A DNA stretch of 64,000 bases from Chloroflexota bacterium (GTDB lineage Bacteria > Chloroflexota > Dehalococcoidia > Bin125), in contig JAPOXK010000011.1 in assembly GCA_026707145.1 (NCBI GenBank), positions 99,908 to 163,907 of the forward strand, written 5' to 3'. Made by a program: the position numbers and the translations under genes. This document shows positions 10,175 to 19,229 of the stretch, piece by piece. The stretch's first letter is position 1, and each line of letters begins with the position of its first letter. The notes beneath the pieces are model-generated. The model did not search any database, was not told where the DNA came from, and saw nothing but the letters and a program-made list of their open reading frames with translations.

Positions 10175-11407
10175 TCAGTCCGGCGGCGCGTCGCCGGGCG
10201 GCCCCAGCCAGGCGGCGGCGCGATCGGCGATCGCCGCGCCGATACAGAGGGAAGCCGTCGCGGCGGGCGAGGGCGCGTTGAGCACGTGAATCATCCGCTC
10301 CGACTCCTCGATCCGGAAGTCGTCGACCAGCGAGCCGTTCGAGTCGAGCGCCTGCGCCCGCACGCCCGCCCCCGCCCGCACCAAGTCGCTCGCCTCGACC
10401 GCCGGCAAGAGCCGCTGCAGCGCCCGCGCGAAAGCCCGCCGGGACAGCGAACGCACCACCTCGCCTCCGCCCGTGCGCCAGTAGCGGCGCGCGAGCCTCC
10501 AGAAGCCCCCATAACTCAGCGTCTCCCAGGCCTCGCCCAGGTCGAGGTCGCGCCAGCGGTACCCCTCGCGCCTCAGCGCCAGGACGGCGTTGGGCCCGGC
10601 CTCCACGCGGCCGTCGATCCGGCGCGTGAGATGAACGCCCAGGAAAGGAAAGCGCGGGTCGGGCACCGGGTAGATCAAGTTTCGGACCAGCGTCCGGCGC
10701 TCCGGCCGCAGCACGTAGTACTCGCCTCGGAAGGGCACGATCCGCAGCGAGGGCTCGCGGCCGGCCAGCGCCGCGATGCGGTCCGCGTACAGCCCCGCGC
10801 AGTTGATCGCGTAGCGCGCCGCCACCATGCCCGCTCCCGTATGGAGTTCGAGGCCCTCCCGGCCGGGTCGGATTGCGCGCACCGGCGCGCCCAGCCGCAG
10901 CTCGCCTCCGCGGGCTTCGCAGAGCCGCCGGTAGGCCTCGACCACCGCTCCGTAGTCGACGATGCCGGTGCTGGCCACGTGGAGCCCCCCCAGCCCGGCC
11001 GCATGCGGCTCCAGCTCCCGCAGCTCCTCGGCGCCGATCGCGCGCAATCCTGCCACGCCATTCGCCCGTCCGCGCCGCAGCAACTCCTCAAGCCGTGGCA
11101 ACTCCGCTGGCGTCGTCGCCACGACGACCTTGCCGCAGACTTCGTGCGGGATATCGTGTGCTGCGCAGAAATCCACCAGCAGCCGTGCGCCCCGCACCGC
11201 CAGCTCCGCCTTGGCCGATCCGGGCTGGTAGTACAGCCCCGAGTGGATCACGCCGCTGTTGTGCCCGCTCTGGTGCGCGCCGACGCGCGCTTCCTTCTCC
11301 AGCACCACCACGCCGAGCCCCGTGTAGCGTTTCGTCAGCTCCATCGCGGCCGCCAGCCCCAGGATCCCGCCTCCGATCACGGCGATGTCGTACGCCGGCC
11401 GTGCCAC
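10175..11407 (-). CDS. lhgO: L-2-hydroxyglutarate oxidase
   Basis: 410 aa FAD oxidoreductase; DIAVIGGGILGLAAAMEL, HQSGHNSGVIHSGLYYQPGSAKA. Confidence 0.9.
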   Translation of the reverse strand: MARPAYDIAVIGGGILGLAAAMELTKRYTGLGVVVLEKEARVGAHQSGHNSGVIHSGLYYQPGSAKAELAVRGARLLVDFCAAHDIPHEVCGKVVVATTPAELPRLEELLRRGRANGVAGLRAIGAEELRELEPHAAGLGGLHVASTGIVDYGAVVEAYRRLCEARGGELRLGAPVRAIRPGREGLELHTGAGMVAARYAINCAGLYADRIAALAGREPSLRIVPFRGEYYVLRPERRTLVRNLIYPVPDPRFPFLGVHLTRRIDGRVEAGPNAVLALRREGYRWRDLDLGEAWETLSYGGFWRLARRYWRTGGGEVVRSLSRRAFARALQRLLPAVEASDLVRAGAGVRAQALDSNGSLVDDFRIEESERMIHVLNAPSPAATASLCIGAAIADRAAAWLGPPGDAPPD

Positions 11408-11412
11408 GGCTG

Positions 11413-12462
11413 CTACCGCACGACTGCGAGGCCGCTACCCTCGGCCACCTCGCCAATCCGCCAGCAGGGTGCGCCCGCTGCCTTGAGCCGCGCCTCCAAC
11501 GCCGCCGCCGCCGCCTCTCCGAGTGAAACGACGAGGCCGCCGGCCGTCTGCGGGTCGAACAGGATCGCCGCCTCTTCGTCATTCAGCGGCGGCTCGGCCT
11601 GCACGTCCGCTCCGAAGTGCGCACGATTGTCACGCTGACCCCGGGTCGTCAAGCCACGGCGCACGTACTCCCGGAAGCCGTCGATGAGCGGCGCGTCTTC
11701 GATCCGCACTCGCAGCTGCACCTTGCTTCCCCGCGCGATTTCGATCAGGTGCCCCCCCAAGCCGAAGCCGGTGACGTCCGTCATCGCGTGCACGTCGAGG
11801 TCGTGGGTCGCCCGCGCCGCGATCGCGTTGAGTTGCAGCATCTGTGCGATCGCCGCTTCCGCGTGCGCAGGGCTCGCCACCTCTTGCTGGATCGCATTGA
11901 TCAGCACGCCCGTCCCCAGCCGCTTGGTCAGGACCAGCATGTCGCCCGGACGCGCTCCGGAATTGGTCCGCACCCGCTCCGGATGCACAAGCCCCGTGAC
12001 GCACAGCCCGTATTTGGGCTCGTGGTCGATCACTGTGTGCCCCCCGGCCACTACTCCCCCCGCTTCGCGCACCTTCGCGGCGCCCCCTGCCAGGATCTGA
12101 GCGGCCATCTCCGTGGGCAGATCCTCCGGGAAACCCGCCACGTTGAGCGCGAACAGCACCTCGCCCCCCATCGCGTACACATCGTTCATGGCGTTCGCCG
12201 CCGCGATGCCCCCGTAGATATAGGGGTCGTCGAGGAACGGCGCGAAGAAGTCCACCGTCTGGACGATCGCTTGCTCGTCATTCAACTTGTAGATCGCAGC
12301 GTCGTCCGGCGCGGCCAACCCCACGAGCAGATTGGACGCCTCGGCCGGCGGAGCTATCTCACGTAGATGGCGCAGCACGTGCGCCAGAGCATCTGCTCCG
12401 TACTTCGACGCTCAGCCGCCGCAGAGAGCGAGCTTGGAGAGCCGGATCTCCTCCGCGCTCAC
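11413..12462 (-). CDS. selD: Selenide, water dikinase SelD with in-frame UGA (predicted Sec) at 12412-12414; GTG start at 12460-12462
   Basis: Reading through the UGA gives VSAEEIRLSKLALCGGUASKYGADALAHVLRHLREIAPPAEASNLLVGLAAPDDAAIYKLNDEQAIVQTVDFFAPF; UGA aligns with the catalytic Cys of SelD (C/U-x-x-K). AGGAGG lies 4 nt upstream of GTG. Confidence 0.9.
12381..12411 (-). promoter_or_regulatory. Candidate bacterial SECIS element immediately 3' of the selD UGA
   Basis: GCGUCGAAGUACGGAGCAGAUGCUCUGGCGC: inner stem GGAGC/GCUCU with AGAU loop, outer GCG/CGC pairing; apical loop about 17 nt after the UGA. Confidence 0.5.
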
Positions 12463-12492
12463 GCCGCCTCCTCTCCATTCCCGAGTAGGTGT

Positions 12493-13482
12493 CTAGCCGC
12501 CTCGCGCCGCCCGCGCGACCGCCGCCGCCGTCTCCGCCGGCGTTGCGGGCGGAATCGAGCAGCCTGGCCCCACCATCACTCGCGACGGCCCCACCGCTGC
12601 GGCCGCTCGCGCTTGCGCTGCCGCGACGTCCGCGGCGACTTCGTGCAGCCGTGTGTGCTCGACTCCCCCGATTATCGCCTTATCGGTTTTCATGAGCACC
12701 TCCACGAGACTCGGGTTTCCTGCCCCGTGGTCCGCCCAGTTGAAGGCCGTCACCGGGTAGTCGAGCAGCAGGTCGATCATGTTGTGGTCGCGGCACACGT
12801 GCAGCACGTTGAACGGCGCCGATCGCAGGGGATGGAGGATCTGCAGGTCGTAAGGACGGCCGAACTCCCGGAAGAAGTCCTCGCTGCAGTAATCGTAGCT
12901 GGGCCAGCGTAAGGGCGCGTAGAACAGGCCCGCCGCCCCGGCGTCCAGCGACGCCCGGGCATACTCGCTCAACACGCCGGTGAGCATGGCCAGCGCGTGG
13001 TGCGTCGCGGCCGCATCCTCGGCAGCCAGCTCCAGGACGGGTTGCTCGCCGCCCGCCAGCGTCGCCAGCACGCCCAAGGGCGAGAAGATCGTCTGCAGGA
13101 TATCGACTTCCTCCCCGACCTCCTCCGCAAGTAAGCGCAGCGCGGTGAGGTGCTCCGCGAACACGCCGCCTCTTGGATCGACCGGCTCAAGGGCGGCCAG
13201 CTGCGCTGTGGAGGTGACTGTCGCCTGCTGGAGCCGCGGTTGTCGCTGTTCGTCCGGGCGGTCGTAGCGGTTGCCCCAGGCCTCCGCGAAGTAGGTCGAG
13301 CGGGGGTTGAGCTTGATGAAATCCCAGTCGTTCGCCCGGTACGAATCGAGCGTCGCCGCGACAAGCTCCCGCGGCTCCCATTCACGCAGAAAGTCATGGC
13401 CCCAGAGCGACACCGGCGCCCGATCAACGGGCCTGCCCTGCAGCGCTGCGCGCACGCGTTCCTTCTTCGATAGCTCCGGCAT
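12493..13482 (-). CDS. Uroporphyrinogen decarboxylase (URO-D) family protein
   Basis: 329 aa; KKERVRAALQGRPVDRAPVSLWGHDF, LHVCRDHNMIDLLLDYPVTAFNWADHG. Confidence 0.82.
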   Translation of the reverse strand: MPELSKKERVRAALQGRPVDRAPVSLWGHDFLREWEPRELVAATLDSYRANDWDFIKLNPRSTYFAEAWGNRYDRPDEQRQPRLQQATVTSTAQLAALEPVDPRGGVFAEHLTALRLLAEEVGEEVDILQTIFSPLGVLATLAGGEQPVLELAAEDAAATHHALAMLTGVLSEYARASLDAGAAGLFYAPLRWPSYDYCSEDFFREFGRPYDLQILHPLRSAPFNVLHVCRDHNMIDLLLDYPVTAFNWADHGAGNPSLVEVLMKTDKAIIGGVEHTRLHEVAADVAAAQARAAAAVGPSRVMVGPGCSIPPATPAETAAAVARAARGG

Positions 13483-13624
13483 CGGCCTCTTCGCCCTCCG
13501 CTCGTCGAGGACAGTTTACTCCAGCCGATTCACCTGGCCCGCCGCGAACGGCAGCGCTCGCCGCCGTGTGCCGGCCACGCGCGACATCCCGCCGAAGACG
13601 GTGCGTCGCTGGGGAGGAGGGGGA

Positions 13625-13960
13625 CTATACCAAGTCTTTCAGCCCCTTGAGGGGTCGTATCTTGACCGCTTTGGAGGCCGGCTTGGCCTTAAACGTCGTC
13701 TCCTGGCCGGTAAACGGATTGATCCCGCGGCGAGCGGGCACGGAAGGCTTGTGCTGCACCGTGACCTTCATCAAGCCCGGTACGCTAAATACGCCGGGCC
13801 CGCCTTTACCGAGGTCTTTCTGAATGATCGCACTGAGCGCGTCGAACACATCGGCGACCTGTCGCCTCGTCAGATCCGTGTTCGCCGCGATGATGCGGAA
13901 GGTGTCGGATTTTGTCCGAGGCTTGATTGTGGACTCGATCCGATAGCTCGTCTCGGGCAT
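13625..13960 (-). CDS. HU family DNA-binding protein
   Basis: 111 aa; TRRQVADVFDALSAIIQKDLGKGGPGVFSVPGLMKVTVQHKPSVPARRGINPFTGQETTFKAKPASKAVKIRPLKGLK. Confidence 0.88.
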   Translation of the reverse strand: MPETSYRIESTIKPRTKSDTFRIIAANTDLTRRQVADVFDALSAIIQKDLGKGGPGVFSVPGLMKVTVQHKPSVPARRGINPFTGQETTFKAKPASKAVKIRPLKGLKDLV

Positions 13961-14249
13961 AGTTCGTGATCCTCAACTCTCCAGGGCCTGGTGCCCCGCC
14001 CTTCCTCTAGACTTTTTTACGCTACGGCATCCCTCCAGCCAAGCGTTGCAAACCGATTTTCTCGGTCTGCGTAGCGTTTTCTGACATGACTGCTACGCAC
14101 GCGGCTCTAGAATGCGGCGCCGGCCCAAACGGCTGACGGCCAGCGTCTCGAATAGGCTCCGCTGTTGTTCGCCGCTGCCTTGCCTCCGCAGTGCCGGTTC
14201 CCTCTATTGATTCAGCCGTGGATCCGCGCCAATCGTCCCTGGAAGCCGT

Positions 14250-15626
14250 CTAATTTGCGCCCCTCGTCACGATCTCGGTTTCGGGCTGGAACGCCGCCCA
14301 GGCGAACCAAAAGTGATTGGCATGCGCCTTCGCCATCAGTCGGGACTCCTCCAGTGGGCCGCTGATCGCCTCGCCGAACACGTTCCACACCGATCGCGTC
14401 GTCGTGTCCAGGAACGTCTGCTCATCGGCGGGGTTCGGTAGGAACGACAGCTCCGCGCCGTCCATCTCCCGGTAGAAGACCCCCGTCGATCCTACGGCGC
14501 GGCCTTGGTCGATCTCCAGCGAATCCAATGCCGACGACGCGCCCGGTACCCAGAACACCACCACGCCTTGCCCGTCCCGCTCTTCCTCCAGCACCCGCTC
14601 CTGCTCCAGCAGGGCGAACGGATAGGCGACGACCGCTTCCCCAAACTCGACCGTGGCAACCCGCTCGAAGGGACTCAGCCGTTCGTCGATCACCCCGCGG
14701 AATAGGAAGGGTGAGTTGTCGACGGCGTCGTAGCCCACGTACGGGTTGCGGCCGTAGTCCCGCTGGAAGCCCGTCTCCCGGGACAGCACGAGCCCTTCGG
14801 GGAAATTTTCCCGGAACTGCGACCAGGCGACGATCACGGCCGGCAGCCGGGTGAGCTCCGCCCCCACCATGTCCCCGACCAAGGCTTTGCCGCCGATCTG
14901 CTGCCAGAGGCTCTCCGTCTGGCGGTCCCACATCACCAAGTCGCTGTTTCGCACCAAACCGGACGTGCCGAACGTCAGCACGGTTCCCGCCACCGTCCGT
15001 TCGAACGCGATCGCGGTGTTGCACAGCGGGCAGAACGTTACCACCACCGGCACACCGCCGACCACGTCGTTCACGATCTCGTGCCAGGTCATGATCTCCA
15101 GCGGGTAGGCCCGCACGTCCTCGCCAAGCTCGAACTGGATCACGGGCGAGTTCTCACTGTAGATCGCGTCGGCTTCCGCGGCGGGGATGAACGCAGGTGC
15201 GCTCAAGGGTGGGATCCCGTCTCGCGGCGCGCCCGGAATCAGTTCGGCCAGGTCGATGATGCGGATGTTCCAGTTGGTTTTCCAAGGCAGGCGGGTGAGG
15301 AAGTGCTGGCTGGTTTCGCGGATGATGGGCTCGCCCGCGGGCGTTTCCGTCGCATCGGCGGGGAGAAAGGTTCCCTCGATCGCCGCCGGCGTTCCTCCCT
15401 CGCGCTCCGGAGAATCGGGATCGATCCTCGCGACCGCAGACTGCTCCACCCCCGCCGTTTCGTCCGTCGGCTCTATCGATTCCTCCGCCGGCCGCTCGCC
15501 CGCTACCCGATCGGCCTCATCACCATTGCCGTCGGACACTCCGGCGCACGCCGCCGCCAGCCCCCACGCGCCCACTGCTCCGCTTAGCGCCAGTAGCTTC
15601 CACCTCCGCCCTCGTCCCGCTGGCAT
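14250..15626 (-). CDS. DUF3179 domain-containing lipoprotein
   Basis: Lipobox-like AAACAG; YPLEIMTWHEIVNDVVGGVPVVVTFCPLCNTAIAFER, DRQTESLWQQIGGKALVG. Confidence 0.85.
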   Translation of the reverse strand: MPAGRGRRWKLLALSGAVGAWGLAAACAGVSDGNGDEADRVAGERPAEESIEPTDETAGVEQSAVARIDPDSPEREGGTPAAIEGTFLPADATETPAGEPIIRETSQHFLTRLPWKTNWNIRIIDLAELIPGAPRDGIPPLSAPAFIPAAEADAIYSENSPVIQFELGEDVRAYPLEIMTWHEIVNDVVGGVPVVVTFCPLCNTAIAFERTVAGTVLTFGTSGLVRNSDLVMWDRQTESLWQQIGGKALVGDMVGAELTRLPAVIVAWSQFRENFPEGLVLSRETGFQRDYGRNPYVGYDAVDNSPFLFRGVIDERLSPFERVATVEFGEAVVAYPFALLEQERVLEEERDGQGVVVFWVPGASSALDSLEIDQGRAVGSTGVFYREMDGAELSFLPNPADEQTFLDTTTRSVWNVFGEAISGPLEESRLMAKAHANHFWFAWAAFQPETEIVTRGAN

Positions 15627-15790
15627 CGGCAATTCCCTCCGCTCGTGTGCACGCGACCTGATCGCAGACGCGTGGAGACTTCGTCGCGCACCGCCGTCAT
15701 GCAACAGTACGACGCCGCGGCTCCCACGGACGCACGTCCGGTGGGTCCGTGATCGGGGTGAGACCGGTGGCGCCCTGCCGGCGCACTCGC

Positions 15791-16726
15791 TTACTCGAGC
15801 GAATGGGCCTCGGGCGGCAGGGCCGCCGTCGAATCCTCCAGGGGCATCGCTCCGAAACTCGTCACCTGCGCGACCCGGTCACCGTTGATGGTGAAGGCGT
15901 TGCGGGAGAAGACCGTTGTCACGTGGCCTTCGAAATCTTCGGCCGGACTCAGCGCGTCCACTACTACGGTGAACGGCGGGTCGGCCTCCCGCACCGCCGC
16001 GATCCGGTACCACCACCGCCGGTAGACCTGCCGCAGCCGTGCGCCGGCTCGGGCCACTGCCTCTACCCCTTCGAAGGTCCCCGCCGCCGACCGCGGGCGC
16101 AAGATCTCCAGCACAACGTCCGGCTGGGACGTCATCCGCAGCCGCTCGAGATCGCCGCCTACGTAGGCATAGATCCATGCGGCGGCGGTCTGCAAGTGAC
16201 CCTCCAGGTGCGCCGGCACCTGCACCCCCGGGACCATCCCGTATGCGGGGGTATCCGGCTGCTCCGCGGGTGTCAGTACCGCTGCCCAACCGTCCGCGAG
16301 TCGCACGGTCTCCATGACGTGCTGCACCACGACGCGCCGCACGCCACTGGTGGTTTGCAGCTGTCGCAGGAGTCCCCCGACCGCGGCCTCTTCACGGAAG
16401 GCGGCGATGAAGTGGATGTTGAAGCCGCCGGTGATGTGGTCGAGCCGAAGCACGTTCGGCGAGGCGCGCAGCATCGCGGTCACGTCCGCCAGCGCCGCCG
16501 GGTTCACTTCCACGGCGGCCAAAATCTGGATCGTAAGGCCGAACGCTTCCAAGTCCGGCCGCACCTCGAACGTCAGCATCTCTTCCCGCCGCAACCGCTC
16601 GATTCGCGACGAGACCGTGGCGCCGGAAACGCCCAGCTGTTTGCCGATCTCCGCATACGCACGGCGTGGGTCCGCCGTCAGTTCCGCAATGATTCGGCGA
16701 TCGAGGTCGTCCGGTTCGGCGCTCAC
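15791..16726 (-). CDS. Lrp/AsnC-type transcriptional regulator with C-terminal NTF2/SnoaL-like domain
   Basis: N-term LDRRIIAELTADPRRAYAEIGKQLGVSGATVSSRIERLRREEML (AsnC HTH); C-term HLQTAAAWIYAYVGGDLERL...GHVTTVFSRNAFTINGDRVAQVTSFG resembles the NTF2 fold. Confidence 0.75.
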   Translation of the reverse strand: MSAEPDDLDRRIIAELTADPRRAYAEIGKQLGVSGATVSSRIERLRREEMLTFEVRPDLEAFGLTIQILAAVEVNPAALADVTAMLRASPNVLRLDHITGGFNIHFIAAFREEAAVGGLLRQLQTTSGVRRVVVQHVMETVRLADGWAAVLTPAEQPDTPAYGMVPGVQVPAHLEGHLQTAAAWIYAYVGGDLERLRMTSQPDVVLEILRPRSAAGTFEGVEAVARAGARLRQVYRRWWYRIAAVREADPPFTVVVDALSPAEDFEGHVTTVFSRNAFTINGDRVAQVTSFGAMPLEDSTAALPPEAHSLE

Positions 16727-16922
16727 GGGCTATTCCTCCCCTTCCGCTTGAGTATACGTACCGCAGCCGCTAGTTCGCGCCGCAGGACGGCGTCCGCACC
16801 GCTTGCGGCTTGCGAGCGCGAAGTGCAACCGCTGGTGACGATCCCCATTCTGTGCAGTAGAGTCGCAAGCGGCCCTGAGGCCGCTCTTCCGTATTGCGCA
16901 CAGCGTTCGAAAGGAGCGACGC

Positions 16923-17915
16923 GTGAGCTTTCGAGCCTTCGTCGTGGACAAGAGCGAAGACTCCTTCAGCGCGGAGGTCGCCGAGCTGGACGAGTCCCGT
17001 CTTCCTGAGGGAGAGGTCACCGTTCGCGTTGAATGGTCGGACATCAATTTCAAGGACGGACTTGCCTGCATCCGCGATGGCCGCGTTATCAGCAGTTATC
17101 CCATGACCCCCGGCATCGACCTCGCCGGCAGCGTGACCGCGTCCAGCGATGGCCGCTTCAAAGAAGGGGACGGCGTCCTCGTCACCGGCTACGACCTCGG
17201 AGTCGGACACCCGGGCGGTTTCGCGGAGCTCGCTCGCGTGCCTGCTGACTGGCTCGTCCATCTGCCGGACGGGCTTAACGCCCAGGAAGCGATGGCTCTC
17301 GGCACGGCTGGGTTCACCGCCGCCCTTTCGGTATACGAATTTGAGCGCAACGGCATCGGGCCGGACTCCGGCCCCGTGCTCGTCACCGGCGCGACGGGTG
17401 GCGTGGGCAGCACCGCTGTCGCCATGCTGGCCGGGCTGGGCTACACGGTCGCGGCTAGCACCGGGAAGGACGGCGAGCACGCCTTCCTCCGCAGCATCGG
17501 CGCTTCCGAGATCCTCAGCCGTGAGGAGGTCAGCGCGGAAAGCGGCCGGCCCATGGAAAAGGCTCGCTGGGCCGGCGCGGTCGATCCCGTGGGGGGCAGC
17601 ACCACGGCTTACCTGCTCCGCACTACGCGGCCCGGCGGGGTAGTTGCGCTCTCCGGTCTCACGGGCGGTACGGCCATCAGCACCACCGTTTTCCCGTTCA
17701 TCCTGCGCGGCGTCAAGCTCGTCGGCATCGACTCCGTCTATGCGCCCATGTCCATCCGCGAGGAGCTCTGGCGCCGTCTCGGCACCGATCTCAAGCCGGC
17801 GGGGCTGTTGGAAACCATCGCTGAGGAGACCACACTTGAGGGCGTGATCGGCGCCACCGCCAAAATTCTCAAGGGCGAGATCCGCGGACGCACGCTCGTG
17901 CGGCTCCGGGACTAG
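16923..17915 (+). CDS. MDR-family oxidoreductase, AcuI/YhdH acryloyl-CoA reductase-like
   Basis: 330 aa; VEWSDINFKDGLACIRDGRVISSYPMTPGIDLAGSV, LVTGATGGVGSTAVAMLAGLGYTVAASTGK; GTG start. Confidence 0.87.
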   Translation: MSFRAFVVDKSEDSFSAEVAELDESRLPEGEVTVRVEWSDINFKDGLACIRDGRVISSYPMTPGIDLAGSVTASSDGRFKEGDGVLVTGYDLGVGHPGGFAELARVPADWLVHLPDGLNAQEAMALGTAGFTAALSVYEFERNGIGPDSGPVLVTGATGGVGSTAVAMLAGLGYTVAASTGKDGEHAFLRSIGASEILSREEVSAESGRPMEKARWAGAVDPVGGSTTAYLLRTTRPGGVVALSGLTGGTAISTTVFPFILRGVKLVGIDSVYAPMSIREELWRRLGTDLKPAGLLETIAEETTLEGVIGATAKILKGEIRGRTLVRLRD

Positions 17916-17995
17916 CACGCCACTCCATTCGCGCGGGCGAGTCGATCGGAACTTTCTCTCGCGCAAGATCGTCTTGGTCGGTGGAGGTGTGATCA

Positions 17996-19219
17996 ATGCG
18001 CGTTCGAATACCTCTCCTCGCCTTAGTGGCCTTGCTCATTCCCCTCGCCCTCGTCGCCTGCGGCGACGATAGCGCTTCCGGCCGTTCCTCCTTCGGCGAC
18101 GGTGAAACCTTCATGGCCTCCGATGACTCCTTCGCACAGGGTGTGGAGCAAGAGGCGGACTTTGTCCTCGAAGAGCCAGCGGACTTCGACGAGTCCATAG
18201 AGGAAGCCTTCGCCGAGCCCGCCAGCGTGGTTGGAGAGACCGTTGGGGCGGCCTCGGCGGGAAACGTGTCTGGTGAACCGCCGCGCTCGCCTACCGCCAC
18301 GCAAGCCGTCGACCGAATGGTCATCCATAATGGGAACGTCTCCGTCAGCGTCGACGACGTGCCCGCGGCGGTTGACCAAGTCCGTGCGATCGCCGAATCC
18401 TCAGGCGGTTTCGTCGAGCAGCTCTCGCGCACGGGTGAGGGCCCGGATCAGTTCGCCACGATCACCATCCGCGTCCCGCGCGCCCAATTCTTCACGATCC
18501 TCGATCGCATCGGCGCCCTCGGCGAGGTGCGCGACGAGTTCGTGTCGAGCGACGATGTCACCGAGCAATTCATCGATCTTGAGGCGCGACTCCGCAGCGC
18601 TGCCCACGAGGAAACGCGCCTCGTTGAGCTTCTCGGTAGCGCGGAGACGGTCGCCGATATCTTGGTCATTGAGCGGGAACTCGGCCGTGTCCGTGCCGAA
18701 ATCGAGCGGCTCCAAGGTCAGATCAACTTCCTCGGCAGCCGCGTCGCGCTCTCAACCATCACCGTTTCTCTTTTCCCGCCCGACACTCCCTTCGTCGAGC
18801 CGCCTTCCGGTTACCTCCATATCGCCGTTGACGATGTGCAGCGCGCGCTGTCCAACGTGCGCACGCTCGCCGGGGCGGTCGGAGGCGTCGTCGATCGCGT
18901 GATCCTCTCCGTGACCGGCGACGATACGCATGCGCAAGCGCACCTCCGGGTCCCGAGGGCCGAGTTCGACGCCACGCTCGCCGCGCTTGAGCGTGAAGGC
19001 GACGTAGAGTCCAAGGAGATTCAGGTCAGCGGTGAGCCGCCGTCCGGCGCCGTGCCTGCCGCCGAGCCCGATGCGCGCATCGATCTCACGCTTTACGACT
19101 CCCGGTCCTCGCAGGAGAGCGGCTTCGACGTGTGGCTGGTCGTCGTCCCAATCGGCGGTGTCTTGATCCTCGTTCTGGCCGGGGCGCTCGGGGTCATGCT
19201 TCTCCGGCGCCGCGGCTAA
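17996..19219 (+). CDS. DUF4349 domain-containing lipoprotein
   Basis: Lipobox LALVACG; IHNGNVSVSVDDVPAAVDQVRAIAESSGGFVEQ, RVPRAQFFTILDRIGALGEV; C-terminal TM helix. Confidence 0.85.
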   Translation: MRVRIPLLALVALLIPLALVACGDDSASGRSSFGDGETFMASDDSFAQGVEQEADFVLEEPADFDESIEEAFAEPASVVGETVGAASAGNVSGEPPRSPTATQAVDRMVIHNGNVSVSVDDVPAAVDQVRAIAESSGGFVEQLSRTGEGPDQFATITIRVPRAQFFTILDRIGALGEVRDEFVSSDDVTEQFIDLEARLRSAAHEETRLVELLGSAETVADILVIERELGRVRAEIERLQGQINFLGSRVALSTITVSLFPPDTPFVEPPSGYLHIAVDDVQRALSNVRTLAGAVGGVVDRVILSVTGDDTHAQAHLRVPRAEFDATLAALEREGDVESKEIQVSGEPPSGAVPAAEPDARIDLTLYDSRSSQESGFDVWLVVVPIGGVLILVLAGALGVMLLRRRG

Positions 19220-19229
19220 CGGGCCGCGG

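Noticed and set aside
14021-14099. Repeated GCTACG(CA)/TGCGTAGC inverted motifs upstream of the HU gene
   Set aside because: Only 8-bp arms; could be promoter or operator DNA but too short for a confident call without comparison.
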